A program made the translations under genes and the position numbers. Shown here piece by piece: positions 1 to 9,012 of a stretch of 64,000 bases of DNA (position 1 is its first letter; every line of letters begins with the position of its first letter). The notes under the pieces are model-generated. The model was not told the DNA's origin and ran no database searches. It saw only the letters and a list, made by a program, of their open reading frames with translations. Source of the DNA: Chionoecetes opilio. Its lineage: Eukaryota; Arthropoda; Malacostraca; Decapoda; Majidae. Location of the stretch: assembly GCA_016584305.1 (NCBI GenBank), contig JACEEZ010023513.1, forward strand, positions 43,704 to 107,703. The letters are read 5' to 3'.

Positions 1-84
1 GGAGAGAAAGGACACCTGCATAAGGAGTGTCAGAAGAGAGTCAAGCAGGAGAAGGAGGAGGGGACCCCTCGTGAGGGAAACTAA
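1..84 (+). pseudogene. gag: Gag C-terminus with CCHC zinc knuckle (partial)
   Basis: The first 27 codons end at a TAA at 82-84. They contain the second half of a nucleocapsid zinc knuckle (GxxGHLHKEC, the G-H-C part of CX2CX4HX4C), followed by a short basic/acidic tail rich in K and E. Gag nucleocapsid binds the element RNA during packaging. The 5' part is cut off by the window edge. The Pol frame starts just after this stop, in a different frame, as is common where Pol is made by frameshifting or reinitiation. Confidence 0.75.
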
Positions 85-86
85 GG

Positions 87-2185
87 ATGGCTGGTGTTAA
101 GGGGCAACAACCAGCCTGCCCTGTACGTGCCCCAAAGCCAACGTTGTGTAAGAGGACTACCTTGACCAGCTGCCACGTGGAAGGAAGGATTGACGGAGTG
201 GTGTGCCCAGTGGAAGTCGACACGGGGTCAGAGCGGACCTTGGTGCGGCCTGACGTGGTCGGTCATCAGAAGCTCCCAGAGACGTTTCAACGATTGTGTG
301 GAGTTACCGGTCACTGTGCAGAACTCAGAACCCAGTGGATGTCAAGCTTCAGCTTGGAGGGAAGGAGGAATCCCTTGCTGTGTACATGGCTGACATGGAG
401 GATGCTTGTATCCTGGGTCTCGTCTACCTGTTTTCACGCAGGTGTGAACTGGACTTCCGCGCGATGCAGCTGACGGTCGAGGGAAGGCGTGTGCCGATGA
501 GGGCCGTGGACCAGGAGAGTGATAAGAAGTGTCGCCGTACTGCAGTGGAGGAACCGTTGGATGCAGCAGGAGAGGAACTCAGGAAGCTGCAACGGGAGGA
601 CCGGGACCTGCGGCCAGTGATGGAGTGGCTGAGTCAGACTTCCGAGAGGCCAGCATGGGAAGTAGTCTCTGGGGAGAGCCTTGCCGCTAAACATTATTGG
701 GCTCAGTGGGACACTCTGCGGCTGGAGGATGGGGTGCTGCAGCGATGCTGGACGACGCCTGATGGCCTCCACCACTACTGGCTTACAGTGCTCCCTATGA
801 AGATGCGGGCTGCTGCCTTGGAGGAAATGCACAACAACATCACCAGCGGACACCTAGGGGTGAAGAAGACCCTGAGTCGCCTGCGCCAGAGGTTCTACTG
901 GGTTGGCATGCGGAAGGATGTGGAAGAATGGTGCCGCGCATGTGATGTGTGCTGTGCCAAGAAGGGACCCAAGAAATGTCACCGCGCCCCTCTGCAACTG
1001 TACCAGGCTTGAGCTCCGATGGAGAGGGTGGCAGTTGACATAGCAGGACCCTTGCCTCTCACCCTGGAAGGAAATGAGTACATCTGCGTGGCGATGGACT
1101 ACTTCACCAAGTGGCCGGAAGCATACGCCATCCCTGACCAGGAAGCCACTACCATTGCTAAGGTGTTGGTGAACGAGTTCTTCTGTCGCTTCGGTGTGCC
1201 TAATGAGCTCCACTCCGACCATGGGAGAAACTTTGAGTCGACGGTCCTTGCTGAGTGCTGCAAGCTATTGGACATCAAGAAGACCCGAACTACCCTTCTG
1301 CACCCACAGTCGGATGGAATGGTGGAGAGGTTTAACTGGACTCTGGGTCAGGAATTGACCAAGCACTGCACAGATGGACAGTCTGAATGGGACAACAAAC
1401 TGCCTGCGCTGCTTATGACCTACAGGTCTGCCGCCCATGAGACGACGGGACATTTGCCGGCGAAGTTGATGTTCGGGCGTGAGCTGTGGCTACCTGTGGA
1501 CCTGTTGACAGGAAGACCTCCTGAGGAAGGCCTGCCGAAGGACGCCTCTAGCTTTGCTCGATACCTAAGGGAACGGCTGGAAGAAGTACACCACCAGGTC
1601 CGTGGTGCCTTAAGGTTATCTGGGGAGGTCATGAAACGCAGCTATGATGTGAGGGCAAGCCAAGTGGACTTCAAGGAAGGAGACCAGGTGTGGCTTTACA
1701 ACCCGCGGAGGAAGAAGGGCCAGTCACCGAAACTGCAGAGTCCCTGGGAAGGCCCTTATGAGGTGGTGGAACGCCTCTCAGACGTGACCTATCGAATAAG
1801 AGGAGGAAGGAGAACCAAGGCTAAGATTGTGCACGTCAATTGGCTGTGGAGGTACCACGGGAAGGGAAGCTACACACGGAGCAGCCACGACTGCCCAGAA
1901 GTCGTCGGGGATGTTATGGACGGCCTGGAGCAGGACGAAGTCAGCGGAGGACTCGACCGAGACGGAGAATACCAGAACATTATCTCGGGCGCCGAGAAAG
2001 TCAACCTCCCGTTTTCAGATGACCCAGGGGCATCTGACGTGGACGGTGACGAGCTTCATGCGGAGGCTGATGTTCAGAGACCAGAAGACCCGTATAGCCT
2101 GCAGCAGCTCAGGCGACATAGAAGGCGCAGACGTCCTATCAAGTTCCAGGATTATTATGTTTTTGATTCATTTTGTTTTATATAA
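87..2185 (+). pseudogene. pol: Gypsy Pol remnant: protease plus integrase, RT/RNase H deleted
   Basis: The retropepsin active-site motif VDTGSE is encoded near 216-233. The protease frame shifts by one near base 330 and continues with the protease C-terminus (...MADMEDACILGL). The text then passes straight to the RNase H-integrase linker (LRKLQREDRDL), so about 1.5 kb or more of reverse transcriptase and RNase H is missing. Integrase follows: an HHCC zinc domain (H-x-GH near 830-850, then CRACDVC near 937-957), then the DDE core with D in VAVDIAGPLP, D in LHSDHGRNF and E in MVERFNW, and a GPY module (SPWEGPYEVV). A single TGA at 1010-1012 interrupts an otherwise open frame. Related copies elsewhere in this window have a glycine codon there, so this is a point nonsense change. 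The frame ends at TAA 2183-2185. Confidence 0.9.
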
Positions 2186-2219
2186 TTATGTAGTGTATGT
2201 GTCGGGACGACACATTTTG

Positions 2220-2231
2220 ACGGGGGGATAG
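2220..2231 (+). promoter_or_regulatory. Polypurine tract of gypsy element
   Basis: A G-rich purine run (ACGGGGGGATAG) abuts the start of the LTR at 2232. This is the usual position for plus-strand priming in LTR retrotransposons. Confidence 0.7.
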
Positions 2232-2733
2232 TGTTACACAGGCAGGCTGTTCTTGTGTTTTCTCGTGTGTTCGGGGCCGGTCTAGAGTATGATAGAACGT
2301 CATGGGGGCCGGGGATGAGTCACCCGCGGAGGCGATTGGCCGCCCCTGGCGGTGGGCGGAGCCTTCCTCCCTGGGCGCGTGAGGTGACGCAATCTGCTCG
2401 AAAGGTTAAACTTCCTTATTCTTTTTACTTTGTTTCACCCTTATGTGTTTGTGTGTCAAGATTGTGCGAGAATTAGAATTGTCAAGAACTTTCTAGGAAT
2501 AAGAGAACATTGTATATATATTGCCATTGACACGGGAGGAGAGTAGAGTTCCTAAGTAGAGTTCTTAAGTAGAGTTCTTAGAAGAGTTCCTGCCAGACTG
2601 TCAAGAGTTGTATATAAGCAGAAATATATACCAAGAAGCTTCGTGCCAGCCAATCTTTGCCCACGGCTACTTCGTGTCTAGTGACGGCGACGTTGAAGGC
2701 TACAAATAGTGTCAACACAAGACCTGCGCTCGT

Positions 2734-2737
<4 letters not shown>
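2232..2737 (+). repeat. 3' long terminal repeat, 506 bp
   Basis: The LTR begins TGTTACACAGG and ends CTCGTAACA, giving a 6-bp inverted terminus (TGTTAC/GTAACA). Possible TATA boxes lie near 2511-2520 and 2610-2618. The tandem 'agtagagttc' motif at 2545-2580 is a short internal repeat. The other LTR is outside the window, so LTR-LTR divergence cannot be used for dating here. Confidence 0.85.
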
Positions 2738-2806
<69 letters not shown>

Positions 2807-2811
2807 TATTA

Positions 2812-2851
<40 letters not shown>

Positions 2852-2865
2852 ATATATATTATAAT

Positions 2866-2929
<64 letters not shown>

Positions 2930-2960
2930 TATTTATGTATTTATTTATGTATCTATTTAT
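2738..2960. repeat. (TA)n microsatellite grading to (TTTATGTA)n
   Basis: Alternating TA fills nearly all of 2738-2925 with a few interruptions, then a TTTATGTA-type repeat runs to about 2955. It directly abuts the LTR end, suggesting the retrotransposon landed in, or seeded, the tract. Confidence 0.95.
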
Positions 2961-3040
2961 AATATATTCCTTGTTAAGAAGCTAGTGAGGACTATTTGTT
3001 GAATATAATTGATATGAAATGCCAGCATAGTGCTAGAAGT

Positions 3041-3046
3041 TTTATT
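3041..3046 (-). terminator. Poly(A) signal AATAAA
   Basis: TTTATT on the plus strand reads AATAAA on the minus strand, about 190 nt after the stop codon of the secreted-peptide gene. It is the expected position for its 3' end. The same motif is kept in the second copy near 41,640. Confidence 0.65.
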
Positions 3047-3233
3047 GAAATATTTACAAAAGTGTGACAACTAGGCTAATGCTGTGAAAAGAACTAGACA
3101 TGCATGTCACATAAAAGTCTTAAGTGGTACATGGCATCAATCAGTTAATAGGTTTTAAGATGGTGATGGAGGCGAAGAATATCCAAAGGAACGAGACAAT
3201 CTTCTTCCCCACCAGTAGAGCAGTTGTCATCTC

Positions 3234-3933
3234 CTAGTGGCCACCTTTGCCTTTACCGTGGCTCACTCGTAAGTGCCTCACCACGGGAACATGATGCACT
3301 ACTGGAACGTGCTTCACCACAGGAACGTGCTGCACATTAGGCCTCACCACACGATGCACAACGGGACGGTGCACCACTCGGTGCACGGGTCGCGACACGA
3401 AACCACCCTTTTTGAAGCCACCTTTCTTATGTGGCTCTGGAGCAGCACCGACGGTGGTGAACACCGCAGCGATTGCCACCAGAAGGACAAGGAACAGGCA
3501 CATCTGAAGGGGAATAACACATTAAACAAAATTTCTATATACATTTTTTTTTGACTTTAACTACAGTTTTAGGGCGACCGGTTTGAATGTTATATAGATT
3601 ACGCAAGTGACATCGTGCAATCATGATTAATCAAAGCAGAAAATAGGTCCAGCCCCTTCCCTTTCTGTTTTGTCACGAGCTCCTTTGGCTCCTTTATCAC
3701 TCTTTATGCCTATCTTGATGGAGATGATCACATTCTGTCTTCATGAAGGTCAAAGGGCACGTCATGGTCCCATGTGTATGTTTACGTGCAGAGGAGGATT
3801 ATGATAATTATTTGAAGTTGTGGTATATCTGATATGTTATAAGTATTTTATTCATCTCTTTATCAGCATATTCTGTTATATTTCAAAACAAAAAACTAAA
3901 ATATTTTCCAAAACTAATACTCACAAACTTCAT
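3234..3933 (-). CDS. Secreted His/Val/Pro-rich peptide, two exons, 92 aa
   Basis: Exon 1 codes only M-K-F (3933-3925) and is followed at once by a consensus donor GTGAGT (3924-3919). Exon 2 runs 3503-3234 after an acceptor with a pyrimidine tract ending CAG (3505-3504). The intron is 421 nt in phase 0. A tiny first coding exon of a few residues is a common arrangement in arthropod genes for cuticle and other secreted proteins. The product starts with a hydrophobic signal sequence (MKFMCLFLVLLVAIAAVF...), with likely cleavage after VGA. The mature part is basic, with KKGGF twice, then PVH/VVHR units and three HVPVV-(K/H/R) repeats, ending GKGKGGH; it has no cysteine. A low-complexity cuticle-type or cationic antimicrobial role is possible, but I do not recognise a named family. 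A TATA box lies upstream and AATAAA downstream. A degraded second copy lies at 43.5-44.2 kb. Confidence 0.82.
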
Positions 3934-4008
3934 TTTGGAGCGTCGGGAGAGGTGGTGTTTCAGAAGCGAACTCAGCTGATATGTGCTGCTTTCCAATCAT
4001 CCTCTCCT

Positions 4009-4017
4009 CTTTATATC
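4009..4017 (-). promoter_or_regulatory. TATA box of the secreted-peptide gene
   Basis: The minus strand reads GATATAAAG about 80 nt before the start codon at 3933. A likely initiator (ATCAGCTG) follows near 3981-3974. The exon between them is a short 5' UTR (CCTCTCCCGACGCTCC just before the ATG). Confidence 0.6.
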
Positions 4018-4470
4018 TGTAGCCGCAGTGGTGTCGACTGGTCAACCTTGCTACAGTATTAAGTGCTACGCTAGTTTGAAACTCCATAGAAAAATCGTCC
4101 TTTCTGGCGAAAACAAATGGCAAGGTTACACTTTTTATGTGTTTTGTCCTCGAGAAAACGTAAGCTTCCGTTGATAACTTAAGGTTTGGGCTTACTAAGA
4201 TATCGTTGAAAATGGTTTGCATTATCATTAAACTATATTTGATCATGTTTTAAACTCTGATAAAATACATTATCTGTGTATTTCAAAGGTGCACAATGAG
4301 TCCTTTGTAATAAATTGTATACGATTAGGTTACAATATGATACCTAATTACGACATCAGATACTTTCATAAGATAAATCGAATCACATCAATCAAACATT
4401 CAACACGTTTTTTTACCCTTCATTTGTTCCACTAACTATATTATGGTGATGCTTTAAGCTTGCCCGATAT
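4018..4470. other. No gene seen (upstream of secreted-peptide gene)
   Basis: AT-rich sequence with no coding signal. It is conserved in the second copy (44.2-44.65 kb), so it belongs to the duplicated block rather than to an inserted repeat. Confidence 0.6.
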
Positions 4471-4745
4471 CCTCACAATAGCAGACAATCCGGCGTGGAG
4501 AAGAGCAAAGAGACGCCCACAAGGCTCGTGGCTGGGGCAAGTTGCCTCACAATAGCAGACAATCCGGCATGGAGAAAAGCAAGGAGGCGCCCACAAGGCT
4601 CGTGGGTGGGGCGAGTTGATGTTTCGTGCCGAGAGTTGCTTGGTTTGGGAAGGTATACCTGCATGGGGACTCACGCGTGGTGAACCCCGGGAGTGGTGTC
4701 GTAGGGTGGGCGAGGCGACGCGCCCTACGGCGTATGCCCCAAATG
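4471..4745 (+). mobile_element. RTE-like LINE, 3' end fragment with internal 74-bp duplication
   Basis: The translation resembles the tail of non-LTR reverse transcriptase ORFs in this family (DNPAWR..., RPQGSWLGQVDVSCRELL, VGEATRP). The end GTATGCCCCAAATGA matches the other copies near 19.04, 44.84 and 49.36 kb. A 74-bp block (4471-4544) is repeated at 4545-4618, with small differences. Only the last ~90 codons and the short 3' end are present. Confidence 0.8.
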
Positions 4746-4960
4746 AACATAAGAACATAAGAAAATAAGGAAGCTACAAGAGGCCATGAGACCTACACGA
4801 GGTAGTTCCTGTTGCTTAACACTACCTACATGCACCTTTCATCCCCATTCATGACTTTATCTAGCCTCCTTTTAAAGTTCCCTAATGACTCCGCACCAAC
4901 TACCTGTCTACTGAGTCCATTCCAATCATTTACCTTTACCACCCTTGTTGTGATTATTTG
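4746..4960 (+). repeat. Dispersed decapod-type repeat (ACATAAGAACATAAGAA family)
   Basis: It begins with the repeated word AACATAAGAACATAAG and continues with the segment ending in ACTGAGTCCATTCCAATCATTTACC. I recall this as a very common interspersed repeat in crabs and shrimps. A second copy in the opposite orientation lies at about 43,030-43,425. Its coding origin, if any, is unclear. Confidence 0.6.
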
Positions 4961-5350
4961 TATTATCAATTATTGATTGATTCGACCCAGGCAGTCTACA
5001 GGTACGTACAAGTAACCCTAACCTATTAGATTTGTTCAGGAAGATAAACTCAATGTTGCAGAGGCCTGCCAGTATAAAAAGAGCTGGGAGATCCTAGGTG
5101 ATGGGTGGGCTATGGAAGGTTTAGGTTCCACAGCGGACTTCCTGGCTAGATGAATGTGGGCGTCCCTGATCCTGGTGCAAGGTGTCTGCTAATGGCTCTC
5201 ACCTTAGTATCATTGGCGGCTAATTTCACATCCGTCATATTTTCTATTGTTTTAGGTGTATTTATTTCTTTTTACAGATGCAGATTTAGAGATTAGGAAT
5301 ACATGTCATGATGCAAAAAAAAGGCCAAAATTAAAGATAATGTTCTGCTT
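4961..5350. other. No gene seen
   Basis: Ordinary non-coding sequence, also present in the second copy near 44.85-45.21 kb. It leads into the (CA)n/SINE cluster. Confidence 0.55.
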
Positions 5351-5353
5351 GCA

Positions 5354-5354
<1 letters not shown>

Positions 5355-5441
<87 letters not shown>
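5355..5441. repeat. (CA)n microsatellite
   Basis: Uninterrupted CA dinucleotides. The tract is the junction at which a SINE starts. Confidence 0.97.
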
Positions 5442-5443
<2 letters not shown>

Positions 5444-5444
5444 A

Positions 5445-5744
5445 CGGTACTCCGTGGTGTAGGGGAAGCACGCTTGGTTCACAACCGAGAAGTCCCGGGT
5501 TCGATCCCCGGGCGGAGCGGAAACAGATGGGTTGTTTCCTTAAAACCCTAGTCCCTGTCCACCCAGCAGTGAATGGGTACCGGGTGTTAGCCGGGGTTTG
5601 TGACCTGCTGCTCTCCGGGGTGCTGGCTTCGGCCAACACAAAGCACTAAGGATGAATGATAAAAATGTTGATATGGAGACGGGGCCACACGAGCATTGCT
5701 CTGGCCCTGTAAAATACAACTAGATGAATACAACTAGATGAATA
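5445..5744 (+). mobile_element. tRNA-Val-derived SINE, full length, copy 1
   Basis: The head (5447-5519) folds like a tRNA. It has an A-box-like TGGTGTAGGGG, an anticodon loop TTCACAA giving CAC (valine), a canonical B box GGTTCGATCCC at 5498-5508, and a closing CGGAGCG. The tRNA-unrelated body ends with TACAACTAGATGAATAC, duplicated here, and passes into (CA)n. The internal RNA polymerase III promoter looks intact. It is not a tRNA gene because the acceptor stem is imperfect and the body follows without a terminator. Confidence 0.88.
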
Positions 5745-5754
5745 CACACACACA

Positions 5755-5849
<95 letters not shown>

Positions 5850-5859
5850 ACACACACAC
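5745..5859. repeat. (CA)n microsatellite, SINE tail
   Basis: CA dinucleotides with a few interruptions, directly after the SINE body and before the next SINE head. Confidence 0.95.
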
Positions 5860-6111
5860 CGCGCGCGATGGTCAGGTGACAGTGTGCCGGGCTCCCATTC
5901 TGTGGGTAGGCGGTTCGAATCTTCGCGCTCCCGGGGATTTTTCACTGACAAATTCGGGCGGTTACTGTCCCCATTGAGCAAGGGGATGGGGGTGTGTGGT
6001 GTGTGAGGTCCCAGCATTGCCCAAAGATCGGTAATAATGAGCTCCAAGCTCGCACTGAGAGGGTGAAAACTGGCGATCGCGAGCCAGCTCGCGTGGACAA
6101 GACCATGGGTG

Positions 6112-6115
<4 letters not shown>
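5860..6115 (+). mobile_element. Second SINE family, full copy
   Basis: A tRNA-like head (GATGGTCAGGTGAC as A-box region, GGTTCGAATCT as B box near 5912-5922) is followed by a body that contains CCAAAGATCGGTAATAATG and ends ACCATGGGTGAATAACACA before a CA tract. Body pieces recur at 7135-7290, 46,260-46,505, 46,556-46,710 and 46,935-47,007. Confidence 0.75.

Positions 6116-6163
<48 letters not shown>
6116..6163. repeat. (CA)n microsatellite
   Basis: Pure CA tract between two SINEs. Confidence 0.95.
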
Positions 6164-6165
<2 letters not shown>

Positions 6166-6372
6166 CCGGCGGACGGGCGGTTTTCTTAAAACCCGAGCCC
6201 CTGTCCACCCAGCAGTGAATGGGTACCGGGTGTTAGCCGGGGGTTTATGACCCGCCTCCCGGGGTGGTGGCTTCGGCCAACACTAAAGATGAATGAGAAA
6301 AATAAATGTTGATATGGAGACGGGGCCATACGAGCGTTGCTCTGGCCCTGTAAAATACAACTAGATGAATAC
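6164..6372 (+). mobile_element. tRNA-Val SINE copy 2, head missing
   Basis: It matches the body from GGACGGGCGGTTTTCTTAAA onward and ends at ACTAGATGAATAC, but lacks the tRNA-like 75 bp. Non-LTR style 5' truncation explains this. Confidence 0.85.
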
Positions 6373-6390
6373 ACAGACAGACACCCACAG

Positions 6391-6681
6391 GGTACTCCGT
6401 AGTGTAGCGGTTAGCACGTTCGGCTCACAACCGAGAAGTCCCGGGTACAATCCACGGGCGGAGCGAAGACAGATGTGCGGTCTTCTTAACCCAAGTCCGT
6501 GTCCACCCAGCAGTGAATGGGTACCGGGTGTTAGCCGGGGGTTTGTGACCTGCCTCCCGGAGGGATGGCTTCGGCCAACACGAAGCACTAATGATGAATT
6601 AAAAAAAAAATTTTTTTTTTTTAGATATGGAGACGGGGCCATACGAGCGTAGCTCAGGCCCTGGATTATACAACTAGATGA

Positions 6682-6684
<3 letters not shown>
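6391..6684 (+). mobile_element. tRNA-Val SINE copy 3
   Basis: Full length. The anticodon loop is CTCACAA (CAC, Val) and the A-box region TAGTGTAGCGGTTAGCACG is closest to a real tRNA. The B box carries changes (GGTACAATCC), so pol III promotion is probably weakened. A run of A9-T12 interrupts the body near 6600-6622. Confidence 0.87.
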
Positions 6685-6729
<45 letters not shown>

Positions 6730-6737
6730 ACACACAT
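6685..6737. repeat. (CA)n microsatellite
   Basis: SINE tail with a CATACA interruption. Confidence 0.95.
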
Positions 6738-6739
6738 AG

Positions 6740-7036
6740 GGTACTCCGTGGTGTAAGGGAAGCACGCTCGGTTCACAACCGAGAAGTCCCGGGTTCGATC
6801 CCCGGGCGGAGCGGAAACAGATGGGTTGTTTCCTTAAAACCCTAGCCCCTGTCCACCCAGCAGTGAATGGGTACCGGGTGTTAGCCAGGGTTTGTAACCT
6901 GCTCTCCGGGGTGCTGGCTTCGGCCAACACAAAGCACTAAGGATGAATGATAAAAATGTTGATATGGAGACGTGGCCACACGAGCATTGCTCTGGCCCTG
7001 TAAAATACAAGTAGATGAATACAACTAGATGAATAC
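6740..7036 (+). mobile_element. tRNA-Val SINE copy 4
   Basis: Nearly identical to copy 1, including the GGTTCACAACC anticodon arm and the doubled ACTAGATGAATACA end, so copies 1 and 4 probably arose by local duplication or from one source element. Confidence 0.88.
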
Positions 7037-7043
7037 ACACACA

Positions 7044-7134
<91 letters not shown>
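7037..7134. repeat. (CA)n microsatellite
   Basis: CA tract between SINE families. Confidence 0.95.
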
Positions 7135-7137
<3 letters not shown>

Positions 7138-7290
7138 GTTCCTGGGGATTTTTTTACTGAGAAATTCGGATGGTTGCTGTCCTCCTTTAGAAAGGGGATG
7201 GGAGGGTGTGGTGTGTTAGGTCCCAGCATTATCCAAAGATCGGTAATAATGGGATCCAAGCTCACATCGAGAGGCATATACCCAGAGAGC
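7135..7290 (+). mobile_element. Second SINE family, 5'-truncated copy
   Basis: It begins GTTCCTGGGGATTTTTTTAC and contains CCAAAGATCGGTAATAATGG, so it covers the body only. The collinear match in the second block lies at 46,556-46,710. Confidence 0.75.
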
Positions 7291-7560
7291 TTCTACGAGA
7301 GGTGTCACTCGGGTGATTTAACATGGCGCGCCATTTTGAATTCATGGACGGCAGCGATCCTAGCGGCAGAGGGGGCCTCTGACAGTCGCTCGTGCAGAAC
7401 GAGGATTGATAATGGAAGGTGGGAGAGAGGGAAGGAAGGAGATATGAGAGAAGGAAAGGAGGAATAAGGAGTAAGGAAGAAATTGGAGGGATGAAGAGAA
7501 TCAGAAGAGGAACTGACGAGGAAAGAAATAAGGAATCAAAGAAGGGAAGGAATTTCTCCA
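7291..7560. other. No gene seen; purine-rich
   Basis: Unique non-coding sequence changing to GA-rich (7420-7550). No credible coding signal. Confidence 0.6.
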
Positions 7561-7980
7561 CTCACGCGTTACCCATCTTCCCCAACCCATTCACTCACCC
7601 ATTACCCCACACGCGTTACCCATCTTCCCCCACCCACTCACTCACCCATTACCCATCACCCCACACCCATTCACTCACCCATTACCCATCACCCCACACC
7701 CATTCACTCACCCATCACCCCCACCCATTCACTCACCCATTACCCATCACCCCGGACCCATTCACTCACCCATTACCTATCACCCCACACCCATTCATTC
7801 ACCCATCACCCCACACCCATTCACTCACCCATTACCCATCACCTCACACCCATTCACTCACCCATCACCCCCACCCATTCACTCACCCATTACCCATCAC
7901 CCCGGACCCATTCACTCAACCATTACCCATCACACCACACCCATTCACTCACCCATTACCCATCACCCCACACCCCACAC
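7561..7980. repeat. Minisatellite, ~34-bp unit (CACCCATTCACTCACCCATT)
   Basis: About a dozen units built from ACCCATTCACTCACCC and ATTACCCATCACCCC words. The same minisatellite occurs in reverse orientation at 35,186-35,405. Its long open frame (repeated Pro/His/Thr/Ser) is a by-product of the repeat. Confidence 0.93.
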
Positions 7981-8069
7981 ACATGGAACATTGCACTTTT
8001 TGATCTTGTTATTGTGCAAGATGTAAATTTGTATTTATTCATTTATAAGCAAACCAGTCTATATGATGC
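7981..8069. other. Short unique spacer
   Basis: No feature seen. Confidence 0.5.
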
Positions 8070-8113
8070 GTATATATATATATATATATATAATATATAT
8101 ATTATATATATAT

Positions 8114-8159
<46 letters not shown>
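8070..8159. repeat. (TA)n microsatellite
   Basis: TA dinucleotides with two short interruptions. Confidence 0.95.
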
Positions 8160-8161
<2 letters not shown>

Positions 8162-8388
8162 TCCGAGCGGCCCTCCGACTTCAGGGCAAGTTCAGGCCCA
8201 TGTGCAACAGGCCGATATTCCGTGCGCAGTCCAGGTATACAGTGGTCTATGACATGACTCTACATATCCCTAGTGATGGGGCAGTTAATAACAACAGAAG
8301 ACGCCGAACGAGGCCCAGCAATGATCTATAAATATATAATAAACGCTGAACTAGCTATCACTTTTAACGATATATATATTACTTATAA

Positions 8389-8672
<284 letters not shown>

Positions 8673-9012
8673 AAGGCGCAGTGTGCTCTTGATCAGATGT
8701 GTGTGTGCGCGTCTCATTCTCCCTGTTCTTCTATGAGTTCGTTTATCTGTCTACCTGTAGGCTACATGTCATTGTAGGTTCATTTGAGCACTTTGTAAGG
8801 AGTTGCGATGCCTAAAGTAATCACTTGCCTGCTGTCATGGGTCACTTGTCCCCTGTCTATTCACTTCTTCCTTATAAACTACAACTTATATATTCACAAA
8901 TACAGTGAAAACCTACCACATAACTTGAATTAGGATTACTGGCCATCTTGCGGTAGTAGAGGTAATGTAAGTTAATGTTATTGTGGAGCGGCCGCTTGAC
9001 AGTTGTGTTGCT
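8673..9012. other. No gene seen
   Basis: Unique non-coding sequence. Confidence 0.55.

Larger units (their letters stand above)
1..2737 (+). mobile_element. Ty3/gypsy LTR retrotransposon, 5' part outside window
   Basis: The stretch reads, in order, as the end of Gag, a retropepsin, integrase, a purine tract and a 3' LTR, the order of a Ty3/gypsy element. The 5' LTR and most of Gag lie before the window. No reverse transcriptase or RNase H is present between protease and integrase, so the copy is an internal deletion derivative and cannot have moved by itself in this form. The 3' boundary is set by the LTR terminus GTAACA at 2732-2737, immediately followed by a (TA)n tract into which the element probably inserted. 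Confidence 0.93.

Noticed and set aside
5447..5519. A functional tRNA-Val(CAC) gene
   Set aside because: The fold is tRNA-like, but the acceptor stem is imperfect and a SINE body follows without a T-run terminator; several copies have the same body.
7419..8003. 194-codon Pro/His/Thr/Ser-rich frame
   Set aside because: Product of the 34-bp minisatellite; no start context, signal or homolog.
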